Source of the DNA: Streptomyces kanamyceticus
GTDB lineage: Bacteria > Actinomycetota > Actinomycetes > Streptomycetales > Streptomycetaceae
Length of the DNA: 64,000 nucleotides
Direction of reading: 5' to 3'
Assembly (NCBI RefSeq): GCF_008704495.1
Contig: NZ_CP023699.1
Location: 3,534,001-3,598,000, forward strand
This document shows, in pieces, positions 16,777-26,534 of the stretch. Within the stretch, counting starts at the first letter, position 1, and every line of letters begins with the position of its first letter. The translations under genes were made by a program, and so were the position numbers. The notes beneath the pieces are model-generated. The model saw only the letters and a program-made list of their open reading frames with translations, was not told where the DNA came from and ran no database searches.

Positions 16777-17499
16777 ATGGAAAGCACCGCCAACGCCAGC
16801 CCGGCCGACCTCTGGGACCGGCTCTTCGGCACCCAGGCCGCGCCCGAACAGTGGCTGGTGATCGCGGCCGGTGTCGTCGCGCTCGCCGTCGTCGTCCCGC
16901 ACGGCGTCTGGCGCGTGGCCCGCAACGCGATCACCATCGCGCACGAGGGCGGCCACGGCCTGATCGCCCTGCTCACCGGACGCCGCCTGGACGGCATCCG
17001 GCTGCACTCCGACACCTCGGGCCTGACCGTCTCGCGGGGCAAACCGACCGGCATCGGCATGATCCTGACCGCGGCCGCGGGCTACACCGCGCCGCCGCTG
17101 CTCGGCCTCGGCGGCGCGGCACTGCTCTCGTCGGGGCGGATCACGGCGTTCCTGTGGATCGCCACCGCGCTGCTCATCGCGATGCTGGTGATGATCCGCA
17201 ACGCGTACGGCGCCCTGACGGTGGTCGTCGCGGGCGGCGCCTTCCTGGTCGTCTCCTGGCTCGCGCCCACGGACGTGCAGGCGGCCTTCGCGTACGCGGT
17301 GGTGTGGTTCCTGCTCCTGGGCGGCGTGCGTCCCGCCTTCGAGCTGCAGTCCAAGCGCAGGCACGGCGGGGCGGGCGACTCGGACGCGGACCAGCTGTCC
17401 CGGCTGACCCACGTGCCCGCGGGGATGTGGCTCTTCCTCTTCCACGCCGTGTCCCTCTGTTCCCTGATGGGCGGCGGGCGCTGGCTGCTGGACGTCTGA
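16777..17499 (+). CDS. M50 family (site-2-protease-like) membrane peptidase
   Basis: A 240-residue integral membrane protein with about six hydrophobic segments. The zinc motif HEGGHGL (H-E-x-x-H) lies at the start of the second segment, about residue 55, as in M50B-like peptidases; the second zinc region is less obvious. It should cleave substrates within the membrane, targets unknown. ATG 16777 follows GAGGGAGC; an earlier frame would overlap the divergent SRAP gene. The stop codon is inside a 35-bp tandem duplication. Confidence 0.85.
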   Translation: MESTANASPADLWDRLFGTQAAPEQWLVIAAGVVALAVVVPHGVWRVARNAITIAHEGGHGLIALLTGRRLDGIRLHSDTSGLTVSRGKPTGIGMILTAAAGYTAPPLLGLGGAALLSSGRITAFLWIATALLIAMLVMIRNAYGALTVVVAGGAFLVVSWLAPTDVQAAFAYAVVWFLLLGGVRPAFELQSKRRHGGAGDSDADQLSRLTHVPAGMWLFLFHAVSLCSLMGGGRWLLDV

Positions 17500-17560
17500 G
17501 CGGGCTCCTGGCCAGCCACTAAGGAGACGTCTGAGCGGGCTCGCGGCCAGCCACTAAAGT
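17491..17560 (+). repeat. 35-bp tandem duplication spanning the M50 stop codon
   Basis: GACGTCTGAGCGGGCTC...GGCCAGCCACTAA at 17491-17525 is repeated at 17526-17560 with about 31 of 35 bases identical. The first copy contains the TGA of the peptidase gene; the second ends just before the aroA start. Confidence 0.9.
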
Positions 17561-17566
17561 GAGGGC

Positions 17567-18892
17567 ATGACCGAAACTCCGGCGCACACCGCCCTCTGGC
17601 CCGCCCCGCACGCAAGCGGAGCCGTCACCGCGACGGTCCACGTCCCCGGTTCGAAATCGGTCACCAACCGCGCGCTCGTCCTCGCCGCGCTCGCCGCCGA
17701 GCCGGGCTGGCTGCGCCGCCCGCTGCGCTCGCGCGACACCCTGCTGATGGCGGGCGCACTGCGCGCCATGGGCGTCGGCATCGAGGAGGGCGTGGGCCCG
17801 GACGGCTCCGGCGAGGCCTGGCGCGTGATCCCCTCGGGCCTGCAAGGACCCGCCACGGTCGACGTGGGCAACGCGGGTACGGTCATGCGCTTCCTGCCCC
17901 CGGTCGCCGCCCTCGCCGACGGCCCGATCCGCTTCGACGGCGACCCCCGCTCGTACGAGCGCCCGCTGACCGGCGTGATCGACGCGCTTCGCGTGCTCGG
18001 CGCCCGGATCGACGACAGCACGCACGGCAGCCCCGGCGCCCTGCCGCTGACCGTGCACGGCGGCGGCGCCCTGGAGGGCGGCCGGGTCGAGATCGACGCC
18101 TCGTCCTCCTCCCAGTTCGTCAGCGCCCTGCTGCTCTCGGGCCCGCGCTTCAACCAGGGCGTCGAGGTGCGGCACGTGGGCGGCCCGCTGCCGTCCATGC
18201 CGCACATCCGGATGACCGTGGACATGCTGCGCGCGATCGGCGCCCAGGTGGACACCCCGGAGTCGGGCGGCGAGCCGAACGTGTGGCGGGTCACCCCCGG
18301 CGCCCTGCTCGGCCGCGATCTGACCGTCGAGCCCGACCTGTCGAACGCCCAGCCGTTCCTCGCCGCGGCCCTGGTCACCGGCGGCACGGTGACGATCCCG
18401 GACTGGCCCGCGCACACCACGCAGCCCGGTGACGCGCTGCGCGGGATCTTCACGGAGATGGGCGGCTCCTGCGAGCTGACCGAGCAGGGCCTGGTGTTCA
18501 CCGGGAGCGGCTCCGTGCACGGCATCGACGTGGACCTGAGCGAGGTCGGCGAGCTCACCCCGGGCATCGCGGCGGTCGCGGCCCTCGCCGACTCCCCCTC
18601 GACGCTGCGCGGCGTCGCCCATCTGCGCCTGCACGAGACGGACCGCCTCGCCGCGCTCACCAAGGAGATCAACGAACTCGGCGGCGACGTCACCGAGACC
18701 GCGGACGGCCTGCACATCCGCCCCCGGCGGCTGCACGGCGGCATCTTCCACACCTACGACGACCACCGCATGGCGACCGCGGGCGCGATCATCGGCCTCG
18801 CGGTGGAGGGCGTGGAGATCGAGAACGTCGCGACGACGGCCAAGACCCTCCCGGACTTCCCCGACCTCTGGACCGGAATGCTCGGGAACTGA
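17567..18892 (+). CDS. aroA: 3-phosphoshikimate 1-carboxyvinyltransferase (EPSP synthase)
   Basis: The shikimate-pathway enzyme joins shikimate-3-phosphate and phosphoenolpyruvate. Conserved sites are [15 protein letters not shown] near the N-terminus, [13 protein letters not shown] (the GNAGT loop), [23 protein letters not shown] and [12 protein letters not shown]. Length is 441 residues, normal for the family. ATG 17567 has GTGAGGGC just upstream. The gene is 17 bases before rsgA on the same strand, and aroA-rsgA is a conserved pair in actinobacteria. Confidence 0.97.
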   Translation: MTETPAHTALWPAPHASGAVTATVHVPGSKSVTNRALVLAALAAEPGWLRRPLRSRDTLLMAGALRAMGVGIEEGVGPDGSGEAWRVIPSGLQGPATVDVGNAGTVMRFLPPVAALADGPIRFDGDPRSYERPLTGVIDALRVLGARIDDSTHGSPGALPLTVHGGGALEGGRVEIDASSSSQFVSALLLSGPRFNQGVEVRHVGGPLPSMPHIRMTVDMLRAIGAQVDTPESGGEPNVWRVTPGALLGRDLTVEPDLSNAQPFLAAALVTGGTVTIPDWPAHTTQPGDALRGIFTEMGGSCELTEQGLVFTGSGSVHGIDVDLSEVGELTPGIAAVAALADSPSTLRGVAHLRLHETDRLAALTKEINELGGDVTETADGLHIRPRRLHGGIFHTYDDHRMATAGAIIGLAVEGVEIENVATTAKTLPDFPDLWTGMLGN

Positions 18893-18909
18893 CGGGCGGA
18901 TCGACGACC

Positions 18910-19920
18910 ATGCGCCGTTACGGCAAGAACCCCGACGAGGACGACATCCGCGTCCGCCCCAACCGCAAGGGCAACCGCCCCCGCACCCACATCAGGCCCA
19001 AGCACGAGGACGCGTCCGAAGGGATGATCCTCACCGTCGACCGCGGCCGCCTCACGGTCCTGGTCGACGACCGGATCGTGCTGGCCATGAAGGCCCGCGA
19101 GCTGGGCCGCAAGGCCGCCGTGGTGGGCGACAGGGTCGCGGTCGTCGGGGATCTGTCCGGCAAGAAGGACACCCTCGCGCGGGTCGTGCGCATCGAGGAG
19201 CGCGCGTCGGTCCTGCGCCGTACGGCGGACGACGACGACCCCTACGAGCGCGTGGTGGTGGCCAACGCCGACCAGCTCGCCATCGTCACCGCGCTCGCCG
19301 ACCCCGAGCCGCGCCCGCGCCTGATCGACCGCTGTGTCGTGGCGGCGTACGACGGCGGGCTCGAACCGATCCTCGTACTGACCAAGTCGGACCTGGCACC
19401 CGCCGACAAGATCCTGGAGACGTACGCCACGCTCGACATCCCCTATGTGGTCACCAGCCGCGAGGAGTTCACCGACGGCGCCGAGCTCGCGCAGGTCCAC
19501 GCGCTGCTCGACGGGCGCGTCACCGCGTTCGTCGGGCACTCCGGGGTGGGCAAGACGACGCTGGTCAACGCGCTCGTCCCGCCGGAGCGGCGGCGCACCA
19601 CCGGGCACGTCAACGCGGTCACCGGCCGCGGCAGGCACACCACCACGTCCGCCCTGGCGCTCCCCCTCGCGGGCGTGGGCGGCTGGGTGATCGACACTCC
19701 GGGCGTACGGTCGTTCGGGCTCAACCACGTGGACCCCTCGCGGGTCATCCTCGCCTTCCCCGACCTGGAGCCGGGGACGGTGGACTGCCCGCGCGGCTGC
19801 AGCCACGACGAGAAGGACTGCGCTCTGGACGCCTGGGTGGCCGCCGGACACGCCGACCCGCAACGCCTCTACTCACTGCGCAGACTGCTCGCCACGCGGG
19901 AGCGACGCGACGGCGACTGA
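18910..19920 (+). CDS. rsgA: Ribosome small subunit-dependent GTPase A
   Basis: A circularly permuted GTPase that helps mature the 30S subunit. Order seen: an N-terminal OB-fold region with a basic leader (RRYGKNPDEDDIRVRPNRKG), G4 as LTKSDL, then G1 GHSGVGKTT, G3 DTPG and a C-terminal zinc finger (CPRGCSHDEKDCAL). Length is 336 residues. It is likely cotranscribed with aroA. Confidence 0.95.
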   Translation: MRRYGKNPDEDDIRVRPNRKGNRPRTHIRPKHEDASEGMILTVDRGRLTVLVDDRIVLAMKARELGRKAAVVGDRVAVVGDLSGKKDTLARVVRIEERASVLRRTADDDDPYERVVVANADQLAIVTALADPEPRPRLIDRCVVAAYDGGLEPILVLTKSDLAPADKILETYATLDIPYVVTSREEFTDGAELAQVHALLDGRVTAFVGHSGVGKTTLVNALVPPERRRTTGHVNAVTGRGRHTTTSALALPLAGVGGWVIDTPGVRSFGLNHVDPSRVILAFPDLEPGTVDCPRGCSHDEKDCALDAWVAAGHADPQRLYSLRRLLATRERRDGD

Positions 19921-20033
19921 TCTGCCTGTTGTTTGCGCCTCCCCGGCACAGGTAAATGCATAATCGCACCAAGCCGGATTCAAGCCAGACGAAGCGGTCG
20001 CGGATCGTCTACGGGTACGGGAGGCAGGGACAC

Positions 20034-20357
20034 ATGGCGTGGCTGCTGGTCATCGTGGCGGGGATTCTTGAGACCGGCTTCGCGGTCTGTCTGAAGCTCT
20101 CGCACGGCTTCACCCGGCTCTGGCCGACGATCGCGTTCGCCTGTTTCGCGCTCAGCAGCTTCGGCCTGCTGACGCTCGCCCTGAAGAAGCTGGACGTCGG
20201 GCCCGCCTACGCGGTCTGGACGGGCATCGGCGCGGCGGGCACCGCGATCTACGGAATGATCTTCCTCGGCGACCTGGTCTCCACGCTCAAGCTGGTCTCG
20301 ATCTCCTTCGTGATCGTCGGAGTGATCGGGCTCCAGCTGTCCGGCTCCGCGCACTGA
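20034..20357 (+). CDS. Small multidrug resistance (SMR) transporter, SugE/Gdx-like
   Basis: A 107-residue protein with four membrane helices; the conserved TM1 glutamate is in AGILETGFAVCLK, and YAVWTGIGAAG is the TM3 signature. Features favour the SugE/Gdx (guanidinium exporter) branch over EmrE. ATG 20034 is preceded by GGGAGGCAGGG. No partner subunit is adjacent, so it probably works as a homodimer. The leader does not show the guanidine riboswitch elements I know. Confidence 0.88.
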   Translation: MAWLLVIVAGILETGFAVCLKLSHGFTRLWPTIAFACFALSSFGLLTLALKKLDVGPAYAVWTGIGAAGTAIYGMIFLGDLVSTLKLVSISFVIVGVIGLQLSGSAH

Positions 20358-20384
20358 GCGGCTCCCGCTCCGTGGGCGACCCGC

Positions 20385-20993
20385 TCACTTGGCGCTCACC
20401 CAGCGCCCGATGGCCCCGCGGACCAGCTCCGCGGGGTCGTCGTCGCTTCCGGCGGGCGCCACGACGTACGACAGGGCGAGCCGGACCGCGCTCTCGCAGG
20501 CGAGGGCGAGCTCCGGGTCCCGTGCCGAGCGGCCCCTGCCGCCGAGCGCGAGCACCGCGCGGTCCCGCACCAGCGCGAGCAGCTCCGCCGACGTGGGCAC
20601 CCCGGCGTCCGCGCGGCGCTGCGCGGGCACCGGTGACGTGGACCCCTTCGACCTGCTCGGCGCGGGAAGGCGCTCGCCCCAGCAGCCGGTGAGCGCGGCC
20701 CGCACCAGCGCGTTGCCGCGCGCGGCGCCCACCGTCCACGCGGCCACGGCGGCCAGCCGCTCCGCGGGCTCGCGCTCCTCGGCGAGCGCGCGCTCGACGC
20801 CGTGCAGATAGCCGTCCGTCTCGCGCCGCAGCAGGGCGCGGGCGAGCCCGTCCTTGCTGCCGAACTCGTTGTAGAGGGTCTGCCGGGACACCCCGGCGAC
20901 GGCCGCGACGTCGACCATGCGGACGCCGGGCCACGGTCGCCTGGCGAGCGCGGTGTAGGCCGCGTCGAGTAAGGATTCCCGTGCTGCAGGCAT
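20385..20993 (-). CDS. TetR family transcriptional regulator
   Basis: A 202-residue protein whose N-terminal helix-turn-helix reads VAAVAGVSRQTLYNEFGSKDGL, with a variable C-terminal ligand domain containing a basic, low-complexity stretch near the middle. ATG 20993 has GGGGAGGCG nine bases upstream; longer frames run beyond a better site. It converges with the SMR gene and is divergent from hisN, so either might be a target; no operator was identified. Confidence 0.88.
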   Translation of the reverse strand: MPAARESLLDAAYTALARRPWPGVRMVDVAAVAGVSRQTLYNEFGSKDGLARALLRRETDGYLHGVERALAEEREPAERLAAVAAWTVGAARGNALVRAALTGCWGERLPAPSRSKGSTSPVPAQRRADAGVPTSAELLALVRDRAVLALGGRGRSARDPELALACESAVRLALSYVVAPAGSDDDPAELVRGAIGRWVSAK

Positions 20994-21134
20994 CGTCGCC
21001 TCCCCGGGCCGCAGCGGCTCCGGTGCCAGAGTTGACGCGCTGGGGGGCACTGTCAAGAGGTCCGGCGCGAGGTGGCCGCTGGCGCGCGCCCGGGCGCTGT
21101 GGCTCGTGCTGTACGAGATCGATACTGTTCACTC

Positions 21135-21935
21135 ATGTCCGACTACCACGATGATCTGCGTCTCGCCCATGTCCTCGCGGACGCCGCCGACGCCCAGACC
21201 ATGGACCGGTTCAAGGCCCTCGACCTGAAGGTCGAGACCAAGCCGGACATGACGCCGGTGAGCGAGGCCGACAAGGCGGCCGAGGAGCTGATCCGCTCCC
21301 AGCTGCAGCGCGCGAGGCCGCGCGACGCGATCCTCGGCGAGGAGTACGGCATCGAGGGCACGGGTCCGCGCCGCTGGGTGATCGACCCGATCGACGGCAC
21401 CAAGAACTACGTGCGCGGCGTCCCGGTCTGGGCCACGCTCATCTCCCTGATGGAGGCGGGCGAGGGCGGCTTCCAGCCGGTGGTCGGCGTCGTCTCCGCG
21501 CCCGCGCTCGGCCGCCGCTGGTGGGCGGCGAAGGGCGGCGGCGCCTACACGGGACGCAGCCTCACCTCGGCGACCCGGCTGCGGGTCTCCGAGGTCTCGC
21601 GGCTCTCCGACGCCTCCCTCGCGTACTCCTCCCTCTCGGGCTGGGAGGAGCAGGGCCGCCTGGACGGCTTCATGGACCTCACGCGCGCGGTCTGGCGCAC
21701 CCGTGGCTACGGCGACTTCTGGCCGTACATGATGGTGGCCGAGGGGTCGGTCGACATCTGCGCCGAGCCGGAGCTCTCGCTGTGGGACATGGCGGCGACC
21801 GCGATCGTCGTGACCGAGGCGGGCGGCGACTTCACCGGCCTCGACGGCAGGCCGGGACCGCACAGCGGCAACGCGGCGGCGTCGAACGGGCTGCTCCACG
21901 ACGAGCTGCTCGGCTATCTCAACCAGCGCTACTGA
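21135..21935 (+). CDS. hisN: Histidinol-phosphatase (inositol-monophosphatase fold)
   Basis: A 266-residue Mg-dependent phosphatase of the IMPase family. Metal-site motifs are [17 protein letters not shown] (D-x-I/L-DGT) and WDMAA. In actinobacteria this branch acts as histidinol-phosphate phosphatase, completing histidine synthesis outside the his operon, and the genomic position matches the S. coelicolor hisN locus as I recall it. ATG 21135 is chosen because the upstream in-frame start falls in the promoter region of the divergent tetR gene. Its stop codon is embedded in a 14-bp tandem repeat. Confidence 0.9.
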   Translation: MSDYHDDLRLAHVLADAADAQTMDRFKALDLKVETKPDMTPVSEADKAAEELIRSQLQRARPRDAILGEEYGIEGTGPRRWVIDPIDGTKNYVRGVPVWATLISLMEAGEGGFQPVVGVVSAPALGRRWWAAKGGGAYTGRSLTSATRLRVSEVSRLSDASLAYSSLSGWEEQGRLDGFMDLTRAVWRTRGYGDFWPYMMVAEGSVDICAEPELSLWDMAATAIVVTEAGGDFTGLDGRPGPHSGNAAASNGLLHDELLGYLNQRY

Positions 21936-21963
21936 ATCAGCGCTACGGAACCAGCGCTACTGA
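21922..21963 (+). repeat. Three 14-bp tandem repeats across the hisN stop codon
   Basis: ACCAGCGCTACTGA, ATCAGCGCTACGGA, ACCAGCGCTACTGA in direct succession; the TGA of hisN is the end of the first unit, and the third unit carries it again. Confidence 0.9.
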
Positions 21964-22138
21964 CGCGTCCCGTACGCCCTGAACTGACCCCGCGCGCCCC
22001 CTTGCTGGGCCCCTGCGAGGCTGCGACTCTGAGAGTCCCCCCACTTGTGAACTTGTGAATCCGTTCTCCAGCAGGGAGCGGAGGCAATCCTTCGCCCACA
22101 GGGGGGCCTCGGTTTCACCAAGGAGGTGGCTCACGCCC

Positions 22139-22546
22139 ATGCTCGTCCGCGACGCCATGAGCTCGATGGTCCTCACCATCGGCCCCACCCACACCCTCCG
22201 CCAGGCGGCCCGGCTGATGTCGGCCCGTAAGGTCGGCGCCGCCGTGGTCCTGGACCCCGACACCTGGGGCCTCGGCATTCTCACCGAGCGGGACATCCTC
22301 AACTCGCTGGCCACGGGCCAGAACCCGGACCTGGAGACCGCGGGAACGCACACCACGACAGAGATCGTCTTCGCCACCCCGGCCTGGACGCTCGAGGACG
22401 CCGCGGACGCCATGTCGCACGGCGGCTTCCGGCACCTGATCGTCATGGACCACAACGAACCGACCGGCATCGTCTCCGTACGCGACATCATCCGCTGCTG
22501 GGCGCCCGACCGGCGGGCGGCGCGCACCGCCACCCTGACGGGCTGA
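22139..22546 (+). CDS. CBS-domain protein
   Basis: A 135-residue protein made of two CBS motifs (MLVRDAMSSMVLTIGP and TTEIVFATPAWTLEDA start them; GILTERDIL and GIVSVRDII end them), so it forms a Bateman module that probably senses an adenine nucleotide. No catalytic domain is attached. ATG 22139 has AAGGAGGTGG upstream, one of the best ribosome sites in the window. Single-module CBS proteins are numerous in streptomycetes and their partners mostly unknown. Confidence 0.88.
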   Translation: MLVRDAMSSMVLTIGPTHTLRQAARLMSARKVGAAVVLDPDTWGLGILTERDILNSLATGQNPDLETAGTHTTTEIVFATPAWTLEDAADAMSHGGFRHLIVMDHNEPTGIVSVRDIIRCWAPDRRAARTATLTG

Positions 22547-22551
22547 ACACG

Positions 22552-22587
22552 GCGGCGGGCCGGCTCCCGTGGGAACCGGCCCGCCGC
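22552..22587. terminator. Bidirectional terminator between the CBS gene and katA
   Basis: GCGGCGGGCCGG (22552-22563) pairs with CCGGCCCGCCGC (22576-22587), continuing through one mismatch into TCCC/GGGA. It lies between converging genes. Confidence 0.85.
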
Positions 22588-22610
22588 TCTTCTACGACAA
22601 GTGGTGCTGG

Positions 22611-24080
22611 TCAGCCGCGCAGGGCCTGGACCGCGGCGTCCAGCCGCTTGCCGAAGTCACCGTCCGCCTGACGGAAGTTGTCGATGGCGCGCTGCGCGAT
22701 GTCGTCGCGCGAGACGCCCGCGATGTTGCCCGCGAGGTTCTCGATCAGCCGCGCCTTCTCGTCCTCCGACATCAGCCGGTAGAGGTCGCCCGCCTGCACG
22801 AAGTCGTTGTCCTCGGCATGCGAGGGCGTCTCGTGGTTGCCGGTGCCGCCGGAGACCGCGGTGGTCGCCCAGAGCGGCCGGTCCGTCTGGTACGGGCCGC
22901 CGAAGGAGTTGGGCTCGTAGTTCTTCGCGCCCTTGTGGCGGCCGTCGTACAGGAAGCCGTCACGGGAGTGGGTGCGCGCCTCGGTGGCGTGCGGGCGGTT
23001 CACCGGCAGGTGGTCGGCGTTGATGCCGACGCGGTAGCGGTGCGCGTCGCCGTACGCGAAGAGGCGGCCCTGCAGCATCTTGTCGGGCGAGGGGCCGATG
23101 CCCGGCACGAAGTGCGCGGGCGAGAAGATCGCCTGCTCCACCTCGGCGAAGATGTTCTCCGGGTTGCGGTTGAGCTCCAGCTTGCCGATCTCGATCGGCG
23201 GGTAGTCCGCGTGCGGCCACACCTTGGTGAGGTCGAACGGGTTGAAGCGGTACTTCGCCGCGTCGGCCGCGGGCATGATCTGCACCTGCACGGACCAGCT
23301 CGGGAAGTCACCGCGCTCGATGGCCTCGCGCAGGTCGCGCTGGTGCGAGTCGGGGTCCTTGCCCGCGAGCACCTCGGCGTCGGCGGCGGTGAGGTTCTTG
23401 ATGCCCTGGTCGGTCTTGAAGTGGTACTTGACCCAGAAGACCTCGCCCGCCTCGTTGCTCCACTGGAAGGTGTGCGAGCCGAAGCCGTCCATGTGACGGT
23501 ACGACGCGGGGATGCCACGGTCGCCGAAGAGCCAGGTCACCTGGTGCGTGGCCTCCGGGCTCAGGCCCCAGAAGTCCCACACGTTGTCGGCTTCCTGCGA
23601 GCCCGTGTACGGGTCGCGCTTCTGCGTGTGGATGAAGTCGGGGAACTTGATGGCGTCCCTGATGAAGAAGACCGGGGTGTTGTTGCCGACGAGGTCGTAG
23701 TTGCCCTCCTCGGTGTAGAACTTCAGCGAGAAGCCGCGCGGGTCACGCACCGCGTCGGCCGCGCCGAGGTTGCCCGCCACGGTGGAGAACCGCAGGAACG
23801 TCTCGGTCTCCTTGCCGACCTCGGAGAGGAACTTGGCGCGCGTCCACTGCGAGACGTCCCGGGTGAGCGTGAAGGTGCCGTACGCACCGGCACCGCGCGC
23901 GTGCACGATGCGCTCCGGGATCCGCTCGCGGTTGAAGTGGGCGAGCTTCTCGAGGAGCAGCTGGTCCTGGATCAGCATCGGCCCGCCGACGCCCGCGGTC
24001 TCGCTGTTCTGGTTGTCGGCGACCGGCGCTCCGGCCTCCGTGGTGAGCGGTCCCTGCGTCACGTGCGCCTCCTGCGTCAT
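22611..24080 (-). CDS. katA: Monofunctional heme catalase (vegetative, CatA-type)
   Basis: A 489-residue clade-3 small-subunit catalase that disproportionates hydrogen peroxide. The distal histidine signature is [15 protein letters not shown] and the proximal tyrosine motif [17 protein letters not shown] 24080 is preferred over an in-frame start 18 codons earlier because that start overlaps the palindrome region and conserved sequence begins later. It is divergent from a Fur-type regulator, the arrangement of S. coelicolor catA-catR, so induction by peroxide is expected. Confidence 0.95.
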   Translation of the reverse strand: MTQEAHVTQGPLTTEAGAPVADNQNSETAGVGGPMLIQDQLLLEKLAHFNRERIPERIVHARGAGAYGTFTLTRDVSQWTRAKFLSEVGKETETFLRFSTVAGNLGAADAVRDPRGFSLKFYTEEGNYDLVGNNTPVFFIRDAIKFPDFIHTQKRDPYTGSQEADNVWDFWGLSPEATHQVTWLFGDRGIPASYRHMDGFGSHTFQWSNEAGEVFWVKYHFKTDQGIKNLTAADAEVLAGKDPDSHQRDLREAIERGDFPSWSVQVQIMPAADAAKYRFNPFDLTKVWPHADYPPIEIGKLELNRNPENIFAEVEQAIFSPAHFVPGIGPSPDKMLQGRLFAYGDAHRYRVGINADHLPVNRPHATEARTHSRDGFLYDGRHKGAKNYEPNSFGGPYQTDRPLWATTAVSGGTGNHETPSHAEDNDFVQAGDLYRLMSEDEKARLIENLAGNIAGVSRDDIAQRAIDNFRQADGDFGKRLDAAVQALRG

Positions 24081-24124
24081 TGCCTGCGTTTCCTGTCCCT
24101 TGGCGTATGCCGGTTCCGATCCTA

Positions 24125-24138
24125 CAATGGACATTGTC
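24125..24138. promoter_or_regulatory. Candidate CatR operator between katA and catR
   Basis: ACAATG-GA-CATTGT is a perfect palindrome in the 127-bp divergent gap. Fur/PerR-family sites are A+T-rich inverted repeats of this size. No binding data; assigned by position. Confidence 0.6.
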
Positions 24139-24207
24139 TAAGTCAAGTAAACGTCCAAAGTCACACCCGTTCGGGACTTAGGTCCCTTGCCTGTTAGGCT
24201 GGCCCTC

Positions 24208-24624
24208 ATGAGTGACCTACTGGAACGACTGCGCGGACGCGGCTGGCGCATGACCGCCCAACGACGCGTCGTGGCCGAGGTCCTCGACGGGGAACACGTC
24301 CATCTCACGGCGGACGAAGTGCACGCCCGCGCCGTCGGCAAGCTGCCCGAGATCTCCCGGGCGACCGTCTACAACACGCTGGGCGAGCTGGTGACCCTCG
24401 GCGAGGTCCTCGAAGTCTCGACGGACCGCCGCGCCAAGCGGTACGACCCGAACGCGCACCAACCCCACCAGCACCTGGTCTGCGCCCGCTGCGGCGCGAT
24501 CCGCGACGTCCACCCCACGGGCAACCCCCTGACCAGCCTCCCCGACTCCGAACGCTTCGGCTTCACGGTCGAGGGCGTGGAGGTCACCTACAAGGGCATC
24601 TGCCCGAACTGCGCGGCGGGGTAG
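24208..24624 (+). CDS. catR: Fur-family peroxide-sensing repressor CatR
   Basis: A 138-residue Fur/PerR homologue: winged helix (MTAQRRVVAEVL ... SRATVYNTLGEL), then a metal-binding half with HQPHQHLVCARCG and a C-terminal ICPNC, giving two CxxC pairs for structural zinc. The divergence from katA and the length match S. coelicolor CatR, which represses catalase until oxidised by peroxide. A strong hairpin terminator follows the stop. Confidence 0.93.
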   Translation: MSDLLERLRGRGWRMTAQRRVVAEVLDGEHVHLTADEVHARAVGKLPEISRATVYNTLGELVTLGEVLEVSTDRRAKRYDPNAHQPHQHLVCARCGAIRDVHPTGNPLTSLPDSERFGFTVEGVEVTYKGICPNCAAG

Positions 24625-24642
24625 CGCTTTTCCGTACGCTCG

Positions 24643-24678
24643 CGGCGGCCCCGGCACCGAAAGGTGCCGGGGCCGCCG
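24643..24678 (+). terminator. Terminator of catR
   Basis: A 16-bp perfect stem, CGGCGGCCCCGGCACC (24643-24658) and its complement (24663-24678), closed by a GAAA tetraloop, starting 18 bases after the stop. Confidence 0.93.
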
Positions 24679-24783
24679 TCGGTTTGTGGGCAGGCGTTCC
24701 GCAGGGCGGAACGGGTGGGCACAAACCGACCACGGTCCGCAGAGAACGACGAATCTCAGCCAGGGCAGACCTCTTCCAGTATC

Positions 24784-24796
24784 TGACGGTCCGTCA
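24784..24796. promoter_or_regulatory. Palindrome upstream of the ABC transporter operon
   Basis: TGACGG-T-CCGTCA is a perfect inverted repeat 51 bp before the GTG start, with the following CATATT looking like a -10 element. Such TGACGG palindromes often serve as repressor operators in streptomycetes; the regulator is unknown. Confidence 0.5.
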
Positions 24797-24847
24797 TATT
24801 CTCGGCGACGCCAAGACCATCCGCCCGCCCTCCGCAAGGAGACCCCC

Positions 24848-25620
<773 letters not shown>

Positions 25621-25624
<4 letters not shown>

Positions 25625-26499
25625 GCACGGCCACCAGGAAAGCCGCCTCCGCGGAGCGCGGCGAGGACGTCCTGGTCAGAAGGCCGGGACCACGCGAGCT
25701 GCACCCCACCCGCACCCATCGCAGACGCCGCGCGCTCGAACTGTCACTCGCCGTCGGCGTCCCCGCGGCACTGGTCCTGCTCTGGCAACTCGCCGCGGTC
25801 CAGGGCTGGATCGACGACCGCGTCTACCCCGCGCCCCAGACCATCATCGAGGACGGCTGGGGCCGGGCGGCCGACGGGGAGCTGTGGCCGGACGTCTGGG
25901 CGACACTCAAGCGCGTACTCGCCGGGTACGCGCTCGGCACCGTCGCCGGGTACGCGCTCGGCCTCCTGATGGGCTCGCTCTCCCTCGTACGCGCGGCACT
26001 GGAGCCCACGCTCGACGCGCTGTACGTCGTGCCGAAGCTGGCCCTGCTGCCCGTCTTCCTGAACATGTTCGGCCTCGGCGAGGGCCCGCAGGTCGCCCTG
26101 GTCGCCGCCACCGTCTTCTTCTTCGTCTGGATCTCCACGATGGCGGCGGTCCTCGCCGTGCCGTCGGGACACCGGGACGCGGGCCAGGTCTTCGGCGCGT
26201 CACCGTGGCAGATGTTCCGCCACGTCCTGCTGCCCGCCTCGCTCCCCGCCGTCCTCGTCGGCGCGCGGATCGCGGCCGGGGTCGCGGTCCTGGTGATCGT
26301 CGCCTCCGAGCAGATCGCGGCGGCGGACGGCCTCGGCCATCTCATCTTCGACTCGCGCGCGCTCTTCCAGAACGACGTGATGTTCGTCGGCATCGTCTGC
26401 GTCGCCGTGCTCGGCGTCGTCTTCTCCGAACTGGTCAGGATCGCGGGCCGGTTGCTCACTCCATGGGCCCCGCGCGACCGGGGCCGGAGCCAGTCATGA
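25621..26499 (+). CDS. ABC transporter permease, SsuC/TauC-like
   Basis: A 292-residue protein with about six membrane helices and the cytoplasmic loop RDAGQVFGASPWQMFRHVLLPA, the EAA motif that docks the ATPase. The first 45 residues are hydrophilic and basic. It overlaps both neighbours by ATGA, so the three genes are translated as a unit. Substrate is unknown; aliphatic sulfonate, nitrate or a thiamine precursor are the usual choices for this subfamily. Confidence 0.92.
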
Positions 26500-26534
26500 C
26501 CCCAACTCCCGTACGCGGCATGCTCGGAGGCACC

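Noticed and set aside
19921..20033. Possible guanidine riboswitch upstream of the SMR (Gdx-like) gene
   Set aside because: ACGGG occurs twice and an AGACGA/TCGTCT stem can be drawn, but the conserved cores of guanidine-I, -II or -III RNAs are not present.
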